Made by a program: the position numbers and the translations under genes
Source: Chthonomonas sp. UBA2785
Lineage (GTDB): Bacteria; Armatimonadota; Fimbriimonadia; Fimbriimonadales; Fimbriimonadaceae
Assembly: GCA_002352215.1 (NCBI GenBank)
Contig: DEIB01000007.1
Location: 52,779 to 116,778, forward strand
Length of the DNA stretch: 64,000 nt
Reading direction: 5' to 3'
Shown: positions 9,270-17,187 of the stretch, in pieces
Numbering within the stretch: position 1 is the stretch's first letter
Layout of the letters: every line of letters starts with the position of its first letter
The notes under the pieces: model-generated
Databases searched by the model: none
What the model saw: the letters and a program-made list of their open reading frames with translations, nothing else
Told to the model about the DNA's origin: nothing

Positions 9270-9727
9270 GTGCGCATTTTGGCACCTGGATGACGGGCAA
9301 GTTCGTCCGCAATCAGCGAAGCCGCATTCAATGCCAGCGGGGAAGTCAGGTGCAGTACGGAAGGCGGCGCAGGCGACGAGGGCAGCACCCACGCCAGCCC
9401 CTCGGGCGGCTCCGCCGGGGCCGGGCCGAGCACCCCCACCCCCTGCACCAGGTGGTTCTCTCTCAACATGGCCAGGCGCAAGGCCGTCCACTCGGCCTGA
9501 AAATCATCCGACGACACCAACCCGTCCAAGTGGTGGCCTTCACCTAAAATCGCGTCCGGATAGGTGCGAAAGCACGCCAGCGCCCGCCGGGAAACGAAGA
9601 AATGCAGCTTCCACCCCGCCGCTCGGGCCGCATCCAGCAGCATCAGCAGTCGCGCGGCTTCGTCCGCCGCCCCGGGGTCATCATCCCAGGGGCAAGCGTT
9701 CAAATCCACGCGAACCGACAGCGTCAC
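9242..9727 (-). CDS. Unknown protein, weakly polysaccharide-deacetylase-like
   Basis: A 161-residue cytoplasmic protein, not clearly recognised. The start overlaps the pgk stop by 4 bases and its end overlaps the GH65 start by 28 bases, so it is translationally linked to both. The N-terminal half reads VRVDLNACPW, a helix, LLMLLDAARAAGWKLHFFVSRRAL and then AILGEGHHLDGL. This layout resembles the beginning of NodB-type deacetylases (motif-1 Asp, fluctuating FFVsg strand, then the GHEIGNH metal site). The metal site is only partly kept (G-H-H-L-D), so activity is uncertain. Its conserved position within a glycogen operon suggests a sugar-related role. The family assignment is inference; the gene itself looks real from the tight overlaps. 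Confidence 0.55.
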   Translation of the reverse strand: MTLSVRVDLNACPWDDDPGAADEAARLLMLLDAARAAGWKLHFFVSRRALACFRTYPDAILGEGHHLDGLVSSDDFQAEWTALRLAMLRENHLVQGVGVLGPAPAEPPEGLAWVLPSSPAPPSVLHLTSPLALNAASLIADELARHPGAKMRTWRERMASS

Positions 9728-10902
9728 GCGTCTAGCAGCGCCGCGATGCCGGGCAGGGTGCGGCCTTCCAAGAATTCCAGGCTCGCGCCGCCGCCGGTGC
9801 TCACGTGGGTCATGCGGTCGGCCAGGTCCATCTGCTCCACGGCCGCCGCGCTGTCGCCGCCACCCACAATGGTGACCGCATCGCTCGCCGCCATGGCCTC
9901 GGCCACCGCTCGGGTGCCCGCCGCGTAGTTTTCGAACTCAAAGACGCCCATCGGCCCGTTCCAGATCACCGTCCCCGCCTGGGCGATGATCTCGGCAAAG
10001 CGGGCGCGGGTTTCCGGCCCGATGTCCAGGCCCATGCGGTCGGCGGGGATGGCATTCGAGGCCACCACCAGCGGCTCGGCGTCGGCGGCAAATCGGTCAG
10101 CCGTCACCGTGTCAGTCGGCAAGAACACGCGGTGGCTTTCCTTGGCCATCAGCTCCCGCGCGAAGTCTAGGCTCGCCTCGTCCAGCAGGCTGGAACCGAT
10201 CTCGTGGCCCGCCGCCTTAAAGAACGTGTACGCCATCCCGCCGCCGATGATGAGCTGATCCACCTTGGGCAACAGGCTCTCAATCACCGGGATCTTGTCG
10301 GCCACCTTCGCTCCGCCCAAGATCGCCACAAACGGGCGCTTCGGTTCATCGAGCGCCGCCCCCAGGTAGCGCAGTTCCTTCTCAATCAAGAAGCCCGCGT
10401 AGGCCGGCAGGTGGTGGGCCACACCCTCGGTGCTGGCGTGGGCGCGGTGCGCGGTGCCAAAGGCGTCGTTCACATACACCGTGGCCAGGGAGGCCAGCTG
10501 CGCCACAAAGTCAGGGTCGTTGGCTTCTTCGGCATCGTGGTAGCGCAGGTTCTCCAGCAGCAGGGCTTGGCCGGGGGTCAGGGCCGCCACCAGCGCCTTC
10601 ACTTCCTCGCCCACGCAGTCCGGGGCCAGCGCCACGGGTTGCCCCAGCATCTCGCTCAGCGCCGCCGCCACCGGGGCCAGGCTGAGTTCCGGCGCGCGCT
10701 TGCCCTTGGGCCGCCCCAGGTGGCTGCACAGCACCACCTTGGCTCCCTGCGCCAGCAGATGCTTGATGGTGGGCAGCGATTCTTGGATGCGGCGCGGGTC
10801 GGTGATGCGGTCGCCATCCAGCGGCACGTTGAAGTCGCAGCGCACCAGCACGGTCTGGCCAGCGGCATTCAGGTCGGCAATCGTCTTCTTGGCGAGGGGC
10901 AT
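9724..10902 (-). CDS. pgk: Phosphoglycerate kinase
   Basis: A 392-residue PGK, converting 1,3-bisphosphoglycerate and ADP to 3-phosphoglycerate and ATP in glycolysis. Signatures seen: VLVRCDFNVPLDGDRITDPRRI near the N-terminus (substrate-binding Asp, Asn, Arg), VVLCSHLGRPKG, LLENLRY, VNDAFGTAHRAHAS, GFLIEKELRYL, ILGGAKVADKI, and the C-terminal nucleotide-binding GPMGVFEFENYAAGT and IVGGGDSAAAVEQ ending STGGGASLEFLEG. Start chosen at ATG 10902 (MPLAKKTIADLNAAG); a second ATG at 10911 adds three residues. It begins the four-gene carbohydrate operon and is read after the terminator at 10.95 kb. Confidence 0.96.
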   Translation of the reverse strand: MPLAKKTIADLNAAGQTVLVRCDFNVPLDGDRITDPRRIQESLPTIKHLLAQGAKVVLCSHLGRPKGKRAPELSLAPVAAALSEMLGQPVALAPDCVGEEVKALVAALTPGQALLLENLRYHDAEEANDPDFVAQLASLATVYVNDAFGTAHRAHASTEGVAHHLPAYAGFLIEKELRYLGAALDEPKRPFVAILGGAKVADKIPVIESLLPKVDQLIIGGGMAYTFFKAAGHEIGSSLLDEASLDFARELMAKESHRVFLPTDTVTADRFAADAEPLVVASNAIPADRMGLDIGPETRARFAEIIAQAGTVIWNGPMGVFEFENYAAGTRAVAEAMAASDAVTIVGGGDSAAAVEQMDLADRMTHVSTGGGASLEFLEGRTLPGIAALLDA

Positions 10903-10945
10903 GGCTTCCATTCTACTGCCCGCACCCGCGCCCCCGGGCCTGCCG

Positions 10946-10987
10946 AAAACGAACAACCGCCCGGCCTCGCGTTGAGGTCCGAGCGGT
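10946..10987 (-). terminator. Intrinsic terminator of the prepilin operon
   Basis: On the reverse strand an interrupted hairpin (accgc/gcggt outer stem, cgg/ccg and cctc/gagg inner stems, loop aacgc) is followed by a T-rich run TGTTCGTTTTC. It lies just after the 44-residue lipoprotein gene and before pgk. Confidence 0.7.
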
Positions 10988-11013
10988 CGCTCTTGTTTAG
11001 CTCAGATGGAGCC

Positions 11014-11148
11014 TTACTGCATGTCGGGGGCTTGCGCCTGATCCGCACCCGGGGCTTGACCCTCGGGCGTGGCCGGTTCCGGCGAACTGCAAGCCGTCAA
11101 AACCATCGAAACCAGGGCCAATACGGCCACCCAACTGAAGGTCTTCAT
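11014..11148 (-). CDS. Very small lipoprotein coupled to the prepilin gene
   Basis: A 44-residue protein with a complete lipoprotein signal: MK, a hydrophobic stretch, then lipobox LTAC (Cys20), followed by only about 24 Pro/Ala/Gln-rich residues with no recognisable fold. Its ATG shares a base with the stop of the upstream prepilin gene (TGATG), which strongly suggests translational coupling and argues that the gene is real despite its size. The terminator follows immediately. The function is unknown; it could be a pilus-associated lipoprotein or a degenerate remnant. Confidence 0.65.
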   Translation of the reverse strand: MKTFSWVAVLALVSMVLTACSSPEPATPEGQAPGADQAQAPDMQ

Positions 11149-11996
11149 CAATAACCCCAGTCTCGGCTCCAACCCTTGTTGTCGTTCAGGCCACCGCGCC
11201 AGTCCGGCGTGGAGTACAGGTTGTGGTAGAGCGAGCTCGAGGCCACCACCTTCACGTGGCTGTCCGCGTAACCGACGACCGTCTTCTTGCCGGCCTGCAG
11301 GCGGGCAATGGCGCCCGTGCGGGTGCTGATGCCAGCCGGGCCGCTGAGCGGGCCGCGACCGAGGTCGTGCGGGCCCCACACCCCGATGAACTGTGCGTCA
11401 CCGGTCGGGAAGGCGATGGCGTACTGCGGCGGGCGGCTGAGCTGCGCACCGTCGTGAATCACGATCGTTTCGGCCACGCTGGCAATCGAGGTGGCGTTGG
11501 CGGGGAAGTTGTAGCTTTCATCCGCGAACTCCGCGTAGGTGGCCTGCGATCGACCCGTGCAGATGGCCGGCAGCGGGAAGCCCACCTGGCGGGCACAGGA
11601 CGAGAAGCCGCCCAGGGTCCAGTGGTTGTAGGCGTACGTGTTGCTGATGTTGCTCAGGTACGTCTTGGAGTTCGGGCTGGCCCAGATGCCTTGCAGTTCG
11701 CCGGTGGTGGCGTTGACCCCGTTCTTGATGTACGGGTTCACCAGGTTCGGGTACATGAATTCCAGGTTGAACGTGGTGGTCAGGCCCATGGCGGCGCTCC
11801 ACAGCGGATACGTGTCGTCGTAGTCCGGCAGGTAGAGCTGGAAGCCGAGCGCGATGTTCTTGACATTGCTCACGGTCTGCGTTTGCTTGGCCGCATTCTT
11901 GGCTTTGGCAAAAACGGGGAAGAGGATCGCCGCCAGGATAGCAATGATGGCAATCACAACGAGGAGTTCGATAAGGGTAAAGGCACGTCGCTTCAT
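11148..11996 (-). CDS. Type II secretion/type IV pilin-like prepilin (N-terminal cleavage/methylation domain)
   Basis: A 282-residue protein starting MKRRAFTLIELLVVIAIIAIL, the textbook prepilin-peptidase site. Here the residue before the cleavage-site Phe is Ala rather than the usual Gly, and Glu+5 is present. The long hydrophobic helix that follows would pack in a pseudopilus core. The remaining part is a globular domain with the pattern (LPDYDDTYPLW, YAYNHWTLGGF, EFADESYNF, GADSHVKVV-like GYADSHVKV) of the large pilin-like families common in Planctomycetes and Armatimonadota. Start at 11996 (ATG); an in-frame upstream ATG at 12020 is possible. It is followed by the coupled lipoprotein and preceded by a divergent paralogue. 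Confidence 0.88.
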   Translation of the reverse strand: MKRRAFTLIELLVVIAIIAILAAILFPVFAKAKNAAKQTQTVSNVKNIALGFQLYLPDYDDTYPLWSAAMGLTTTFNLEFMYPNLVNPYIKNGVNATTGELQGIWASPNSKTYLSNISNTYAYNHWTLGGFSSCARQVGFPLPAICTGRSQATYAEFADESYNFPANATSIASVAETIVIHDGAQLSRPPQYAIAFPTGDAQFIGVWGPHDLGRGPLSGPAGISTRTGAIARLQAGKKTVVGYADSHVKVVASSSLYHNLYSTPDWRGGLNDNKGWSRDWGY

Positions 11997-12103
11997 CGCG
12001 TTGTTCCGGGGAAGGCGCAAACCTGCCCAGGTTCATTCTACTTCAAAAATCTTGCGTTTCTGCTAGTCCGGTACATCTACGGGCTGGCCTGAAAGGTTGA
12101 GAA

Positions 12104-12991
12104 TTATTCTGCGCTTTCGCGGCTCCATCCGGCGTTGTTGGTGAGAGCGCCTTGCCAGTCCGGAGTTGAGTACGCGGTGCCGTAAAGTTCGCTCGTGGCC
12201 TTGGACTTAGCGGAAGAATCGGTGCCCACCATGGTGGTACGGGAGCCGGAGAGGAAACGGGCCAGGGCGCCTTTGGCGTTCGAGACGCCCGCCGGACCGG
12301 AGAGCGGACCCTCGCCCGCTTTGGTGAGTGACCACACACCGATGTACTTGGCATCCGCTTGCGGGAAGGCAATGCCGAACTGCGGCGGGCGGGCCAGCAC
12401 GGATCCCTCGGTGAAGAGAACGGTGTTGCTGATGTCAGCAATCTCGCTCGTCCGCGCCGGGCGGTTGTACTTTTCATCGGCGAACTCCGCGAAACGGGCT
12501 TCCGTGCGGTCGGTGCAGAGCGGTGAGGTGTTCGCATAAGCAGGGTTGGCGCACTGGAAAATGCCCCCCAACCCCCAGAAGTTGTAGGCGAAACCGTGCT
12601 TCAGTCCATCCATATCTAGCTTCGCAACCGGGTGCTGCCAAATTTGGTTGTCCTTCGTGTACAGCTTCATAGCCTGTGTGTAAAGGTGGTCAGAGTCCAA
12701 CACCTCGGGCTGCCCGAGAGCCGATGACCAGACGGGGAAGGTGTCGTTGAAGTCCGCTGCGTAAAGGTTTGCAGCCACCCACACTTGCTTCGCGTGGTTC
12801 ATTAGCATCGTTCGCTGAGCGATCCTTCGACATGTGGCTGTCGATCCTGGCCAAAACATGGGGCCGCAGGAGCCTATGGGCCACAACACGTACGCCAGCA
12901 GGCCCATGAAGATCGTTACGATCACCACCGTTCCAAAGCTTAGTTCTCGATTCCAGCCCGTCCCTTTCGCCACGTGTAACACCTTCAACAC
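12104..12991 (-). CDS. Divergent prepilin paralogue with a plain membrane anchor
   Basis: A 295-residue protein alignable along its whole globular part with the next gene. Shared blocks: VxxxxLYxxDFNDTFPVWSSALG, the AYNFWGLGG block, RFAEFADEKYN, ARPPQFGIAFP-DA-YIGVW, GPLSGPAG, and the closing TPDWQGALTNNAGWSRE. The N-terminus differs: instead of a prepilin peptidase site there is a basic/polar lead and a membrane helix (VVIVTIFMGLLAYVLWP) followed by SCGPMFWPGSTATC. There is no ATG at the 5' end. I chose GTG 12991, preceded by GAGGGG; the frame is open to a TTG at 13054, and GTGs at 12982 and 12973 are also possible. Probably a duplicate that has left the pilus assembly route. The 107-base gap to the prepilin holds no clear terminator. 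Confidence 0.7.
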   Translation of the reverse strand: MLKVLHVAKGTGWNRELSFGTVVIVTIFMGLLAYVLWPIGSCGPMFWPGSTATCRRIAQRTMLMNHAKQVWVAANLYAADFNDTFPVWSSALGQPEVLDSDHLYTQAMKLYTKDNQIWQHPVAKLDMDGLKHGFAYNFWGLGGIFQCANPAYANTSPLCTDRTEARFAEFADEKYNRPARTSEIADISNTVLFTEGSVLARPPQFGIAFPQADAKYIGVWSLTKAGEGPLSGPAGVSNAKGALARFLSGSRTTMVGTDSSAKSKATSELYGTAYSTPDWQGALTNNAGWSRESAE

Positions 12992-13027
12992 ACGACCCCT
13001 CACCGCAGTTCCCACGCACGTGCCAGC

Positions 13028-13084
13028 AAATAATCGCAAGTCCCTGGGCCACAAATCCCCGGCGTGGCAAAATAATCGTAAGTC
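13028..13084. repeat. Two 15-base direct repeats upstream of metY
   Basis: aaataatcgcaagtc (13028-13042) and aaataatcgtaagtc (13070-13084) match at 14 of 15 bases and start 42 bases apart, about four helical turns. The second copy ends two bases before the metY start codon. Also overlaps the 5' region of the divergent paralogue gene. Possible binding sites of a regulator acting on one or both genes. Confidence 0.5.
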
Positions 13085-13086
13085 AT

Positions 13087-14394
13087 ATGTCCGAAAACAA
13101 GACTCCCACCCCTGGTTTTGGCACCCTCGCCCTTCATGCGGGGTTCGATGGCGACCCGGCCACCAAGAGCCGAGCTGTCCCCATCTACCAAACCACCAGC
13201 TACCTCTTTGATGACACCAGCCACGCCGCGCGCCTCTTTGCCCTGCAAGAGTTCGGCAACATCTACACGCGCATCATGAACCCCACCACGGCGGTGCTGG
13301 AAAATCGCATCGCCGCGCTAGAAGGAGGCTCCCACGCCGTCGCCACCGCGAGCGGCCAGGCCGCCGAACTGCTGGCCATCACCACCATCTGCGAGGCCGG
13401 CGACGAAATCGTGAGTAGCGCCAGCCTTTACGGCGGCACCTACAACCTCTTCCACTACACCCTGCCCAAAATGGGGATCAAGGTTCATTTTGTGGACCCC
13501 AGCGACCCGGAGAACTTCCGCCGCGCCACCACCGACCGCACCAAGCTCTACTACGCGGAAACGGTGGGTAACCCCAAGGTGGACGTCTTCCCGATTGCCG
13601 CCGTGGCCGCCATTGGCCGCGAACTCGGCATCCCGCTGATGGTGGACAACACCGTCCCGACCCCCTATCTGGTGCGCCCGTTTGAACTCGGCGCGGCGGT
13701 GGTTGTGCACTCGCTCACCAAGTTCATTGGCGGGCACGGCACCAGCATCGGCGGCATCTTGGTGGATGGCGGCAACTTCGATTGGGGCCAAGGCCGCTTT
13801 GCCAACTTCACCGAGCCCGACCCGAGCTACCACGGCCTCAAGTTCTGGGAGACGTTCGGGGCGTTCCCGGGCCTCGGCAACGTGGCGTTTGGCCTCAAGG
13901 CGCGGGTCCAGGGCCTGCGCGACCAAGGCCAAGCCATCAGCCCGTTCAACTCGTTCTTGATCCTCCAGGGCCTGGAAACTCTGCACCTGCGCATGGAACG
14001 GCACAGTCAGAACGCGCAGCGCATCGCCGAGTGGCTGAGCCAGCACCCGAATGTGAGCTGGGTCAACTATCCGGGCCTGAGCACCCACCCCAGCCACGAA
14101 CTGGCCAAGTCCACATTCCGTCCGGGTCACTTCGGGGCGTTGCTGGGATTCGGCGTGAAGGGCGGCTACGATGCGGCGGTGGCGTTCATCGATCGCCTCA
14201 AGGTGTTCTCGCTGCTGGCCAACATCGGCGATGCCAAGTCGCTCGTCATCCACCCGGCCAGCACGACGCACCAGCAGCTGACACCGGAAGAGCAAGCCAG
14301 CACGGGCGTGAGCGCGGACTTCATCCGCCTCAGCGTGGGCATCGAGGACATTGAAGACCTCCTTGCCGACCTCGACCAAGCCCTGCGCGGCTAA
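13087..14394 (+). CDS. metY: O-acetylhomoserine sulfhydrylase / aminocarboxypropyltransferase
   Basis: A 435-residue Cys/Met-metabolism PLP enzyme. MetY makes homocysteine directly from O-acetylhomoserine and sulfide. Signatures are FGTLALHAGFDGDPATKSRAVPIYQTTSY, YTRIMNPTTAVLENRIAALEGG, ASGQAAELLAI, and the PLP-lysine motif SLTKFIGGHG (Lys212). The insertion after the lysine site (SIGGILVDGG through SYHGLKFWE) is the feature that separates MetY from the shorter cystathionine gamma-synthase branch. There is no strong ribosome-binding site, and the start lies directly after a repeated AT-rich element. Divergently arranged with the pilin-like paralogue. Confidence 0.93.
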   Translation: MSENKTPTPGFGTLALHAGFDGDPATKSRAVPIYQTTSYLFDDTSHAARLFALQEFGNIYTRIMNPTTAVLENRIAALEGGSHAVATASGQAAELLAITTICEAGDEIVSSASLYGGTYNLFHYTLPKMGIKVHFVDPSDPENFRRATTDRTKLYYAETVGNPKVDVFPIAAVAAIGRELGIPLMVDNTVPTPYLVRPFELGAAVVVHSLTKFIGGHGTSIGGILVDGGNFDWGQGRFANFTEPDPSYHGLKFWETFGAFPGLGNVAFGLKARVQGLRDQGQAISPFNSFLILQGLETLHLRMERHSQNAQRIAEWLSQHPNVSWVNYPGLSTHPSHELAKSTFRPGHFGALLGFGVKGGYDAAVAFIDRLKVFSLLANIGDAKSLVIHPASTTHQQLTPEEQASTGVSADFIRLSVGIEDIEDLLADLDQALRG

Positions 14395-14436
14395 ATCGGC
14401 GCTCATTGCGGAGTCTCGCCCGGGTAACACCGGGCG

Positions 14437-15294
14437 ATGACTTCTGCCGATGCCGCTTGCCAAGCCGTTATGGCGCAGGTGGCCAATTCAACCGGGGCCA
14501 AAGAGAGCCAGCTTGCCTTAGTCGTGGGGGTGGCGCGGCCCGGCCAGCGTGTGGAGTACGCCCACGCGAACGGCGACCAGCCGTTTTATCCGGCCAGCGT
14601 GGTCAAGAGCGTCTACGCCGCTTACGCCGCCTTTCTTATCTCCCTCGGCGGGCTTGCATTGAGCGAGGAGGATGAGCGGGCCTTCCGCGATATGATTCAG
14701 GATTCGAGTAACGATGCCACCGGGCACGTGGTGGACCTCATCACCGACACGACCGGCGGCCCCGAACTCCCGCCCGACTATTTGGCCGAGTGGATGAATA
14801 ATCGCCAAACCGTGAACCGCTGGTTAGCCGCCGAGGGCATCACCGGCATCAACGCCTGCCAGAAAACTTGGAACGAAGGCCCCTACGGCCGGGAGCGGCA
14901 AGGCTACGGTCCGAACCGCGAGCTCGCGAACTCGATGACCGCTCGCGCCGCTGCGCGCATCATGGCGGGTATTGCGCTGGGCGCTTTCGGCCACGCGGAG
15001 TGGCTCCAAAAACTCCACCGGCGCGACCTGCATAGCAAAGATCCACAAAGCCAAGACCTCCAAGTCATCGGCTACGGCGGGGAAGTGGTGAATGGTGACA
15101 TCGCCGACTGTCTCAGCAAGTCCGGCACCGCCTACCAAGTGCGGCACGATCTGCTGGCCGTGCGGCGCCCGGGCGACATATGGCACATAGTCGCCGCCTT
15201 CACCGACCGCTACCAGGAGCAACCCGAGGTGCTCCAGGCCGTCGTGCGGGGCGGCCTGGAGATCGCGGACCAGATTACATCCGGTACAGGCTGA
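14437..15294 (+). CDS. Class A beta-lactamase-fold serine hydrolase, no signal peptide
   Basis: A 285-residue protein with the penicillin-binding/class A beta-lactamase arrangement: nucleophile tetrad S54-V-V-K57, an SxN-type loop S90-S91-N92, a late N-S-M-T helix (about 164-167) as in class A enzymes, and a KSGT box at K227-T230. No export signal is visible: the N-terminus is MTSADAACQAVMAQVANS. It would therefore be cytoplasmic, which is odd for this family, unless the true start is further upstream. Sits between metY and, tail to tail with a 20-base overlap, the acyl-CoA carboxylase gene. Substrate unknown; family members include amidases and transpeptidase-like enzymes as well as beta-lactamases, so resistance should not be assumed. 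Confidence 0.72.
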   Translation: MTSADAACQAVMAQVANSTGAKESQLALVVGVARPGQRVEYAHANGDQPFYPASVVKSVYAAYAAFLISLGGLALSEEDERAFRDMIQDSSNDATGHVVDLITDTTGGPELPPDYLAEWMNNRQTVNRWLAAEGITGINACQKTWNEGPYGRERQGYGPNRELANSMTARAAARIMAGIALGAFGHAEWLQKLHRRDLHSKDPQSQDLQVIGYGGEVVNGDIADCLSKSGTAYQVRHDLLAVRRPGDIWHIVAAFTDRYQEQPEVLQAVVRGGLEIADQITSGTG

Positions 15295-16897
15295 AGCCGG
15301 CCGGCTCCACCGGGGCGTTGCGGCAGATTTCGAGCGCCAACCCCAGCACACGGCGGGTGTCATGCGGGTCAATGATGCCGTCGTCCCACAGCCGTGCACT
15401 GGAATAGTAGGCGTTGGCCTCCGCTTCGTACTTCTCGCGGATCGGGTTGCGGAAGGCGTCCTGCTCTTCCTGCGACATCGTCACGCCCTTGGCCGCCAGC
15501 TGGTCCATCTTCACCGTCAGCAGTACGTTGGCGGCCTGCTCGCCGCCCATCACGCTGATCTTGGCGTTGGGCCACATAAAGAGGAACCGGGGCTGATACG
15601 CCCGCCCGCACATGCCGTAATTGCCCGCGCCGTAGCTGCCCCCCACAATGAGCGTGATCTTGGGCACCGTGGCCGTCGAGACCGCCGTCACCAGCTTGGC
15701 CCCGTGCCGGGCAATGCCCTCGTTCTCGTACCGCTTGCCCACCATGAAGCCCGTGATGTTCTGGATGAACACCAGCGGCACTCCGCGCTGCTGGCAAAGC
15801 TCGATGAAGTGCGCACCCTTCTGGGCGGACTCGCTGAACAGAATCCCGTCGTTGGCGATGATGCCCACCATGTGCCCTTCAATCCGGGCGAACGCGCAGA
15901 TGAGCGTGGTACCAAAGCGCGGCTTGAACTCGTGCATCTGCGATCCATCCAGCAGGTGGGCCAGCAGGTCGCGCATGGGGAAGGGGCGCTTGGTGTCGCT
16001 CGGCACCAGGGCGTCCACGTCTTCTATGGGGTAGAGCGGCTCTTCCACCGGGGCCGGAGCCGGGCGGGCAAACGCCCCTTCCGGGATCTGCCCTGGCGGC
16101 AAGGATTCGAACAGCGACCGAACGATTTCGAGAGCGTGCTCGTCGTCTTCGGCCAGGTGGTCGGCCACCCCGCTCAGCCGGGTGTGGACATCGCCACCCC
16201 CGAGTTCTTCGGCCGTCACTTCTTCGCCCGTGGCGGCCTTCACCAGCGGCGGGCCACCCAAAAAGATGGTGCCTTGCTCCTTCACGATCACGGTCTCGTC
16301 GCTCATAGCGGGGACATAGGCGCCCCCGGCGGTGCAAGAGCCCATCACGGCGGCAATCTGCGGAATGCCGCGTGCGCTCAGGTTGGCTTGGTTGTAGAAA
16401 ATGCGCCCGAAGTGGTCACGGTCCGGGAAGACCTCGGCCTGCAGCGGCAAGAACGCCCCGCCGGAGTCCACCAAGTAAACGCACGGCAGGCGGTTCTCCA
16501 TGGCGATCTCCTGCGCCCGGAGGTGCTTCTTGACCGTGATGGGGAAGTAGGTGCCGCCCTTCACGGTGGCGTCATTGGCCAGAATCATCGCCAAGCGGCC
16601 CTGCACGCGCCCCACGCCGGCCACCACGCCCGCCGCCGGTGCACCCCCGTCGTACATATCCCACGCGGCGAAGGGGGAAACTTCTAGGAACGGAGAACCC
16701 GGATCCAGCAGGCCGTCAATCCGCTCACGGGCCAGCAACTTGCCTCGCGATTTGTGCTTCTCCACGGCGGCCGCGCCGCCTCCCGCGCTCACCACCGCCG
16801 CTCGCTCGCGCAGTTCTTCGCGCAGGCGATGCATTTCGGCCCGGTCGGCGCGTGCCTCGGGGGAGTGGATGTCGGTCTTCGAGTGGAGGATCTCCAT
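15275..16897 (-). CDS. Acyl-CoA carboxylase carboxyltransferase subunit (methylcrotonyl-CoA type)
   Basis: A 540-residue carboxyltransferase. It moves a carboxyl group from biotin to an acyl-CoA. The block KGGTYFPITVKKHLRAQEIAMENRLPCVYLVDSGGAFLP, followed by VFPDRDHFGRIFYNQA and MGSCTAGGAYVPAMSDE, is characteristic of the methylcrotonyl-CoA beta subunit (leucine catabolism) or of close geranyl-/acyl-CoA relatives. The C-terminal GSYGAGNYGMCGRAYQPRFLFMWPNAKISVMGGEQAANVL is intact. Start ATG 16897 (MEILHSKTDIHS); an in-frame open region upstream is not needed. The biotin-carboxylase alpha subunit, usually adjacent, is not in the window. Distinct from accA/accD at 42-44 kb, which make malonyl-CoA. 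Confidence 0.88.
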   Translation of the reverse strand: MEILHSKTDIHSPEARADRAEMHRLREELRERAAVVSAGGGAAAVEKHKSRGKLLARERIDGLLDPGSPFLEVSPFAAWDMYDGGAPAAGVVAGVGRVQGRLAMILANDATVKGGTYFPITVKKHLRAQEIAMENRLPCVYLVDSGGAFLPLQAEVFPDRDHFGRIFYNQANLSARGIPQIAAVMGSCTAGGAYVPAMSDETVIVKEQGTIFLGGPPLVKAATGEEVTAEELGGGDVHTRLSGVADHLAEDDEHALEIVRSLFESLPPGQIPEGAFARPAPAPVEEPLYPIEDVDALVPSDTKRPFPMRDLLAHLLDGSQMHEFKPRFGTTLICAFARIEGHMVGIIANDGILFSESAQKGAHFIELCQQRGVPLVFIQNITGFMVGKRYENEGIARHGAKLVTAVSTATVPKITLIVGGSYGAGNYGMCGRAYQPRFLFMWPNAKISVMGGEQAANVLLTVKMDQLAAKGVTMSQEEQDAFRNPIREKYEAEANAYYSSARLWDDGIIDPHDTRRVLGLALEICRNAPVEPAGFSLYRM

Positions 16898-17151
16898 GGC
16901 CAAGACCATCTTACCGAGCCGAGCCTCAGGCAAAAAAATGGCCGACCTACTGGCCGGCCGAATGTCTTGTGCTTGTCGTCTTGCGGCTTCACTGCGGTAC
17001 GCAGTCCACCTTGGACAACAATCATTACGATGCGTCCGTTCCCAAACTCTCCCACTTTCGTAAAGTTTCGAAAATATTTCGCCCTACTCCCCCCAGCGCA
17101 CTCAAAATTCTCGCTCTGCAACCCTCGTGGCTAGGCTAAAGTATTGGCAGG

Positions 17152-17167
17152 AGCGGCATGTGCCGCT
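17152..17167. repeat. Short perfect inverted repeat upstream of the metalloprotease
   Basis: agcggca-tg-tgccgct: two 7-base arms with a 2-base spacer, 20 bases before the start codon of the large metalloprotease. The spacer is too short for a stable RNA loop, so a dimeric protein site is more likely if it is functional. Could be chance in high-G+C DNA. Confidence 0.35.
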
Positions 17168-17187
17168 GCAAGTAAGGACATCCATAT

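Noticed and set aside
9270..9491. N-terminal extension of the GH65 protein up to base 9491
   Set aside because: It would overlap the upstream gene completely and lacks a signal; the ATG at 9269 gives a clean lipoprotein signal.
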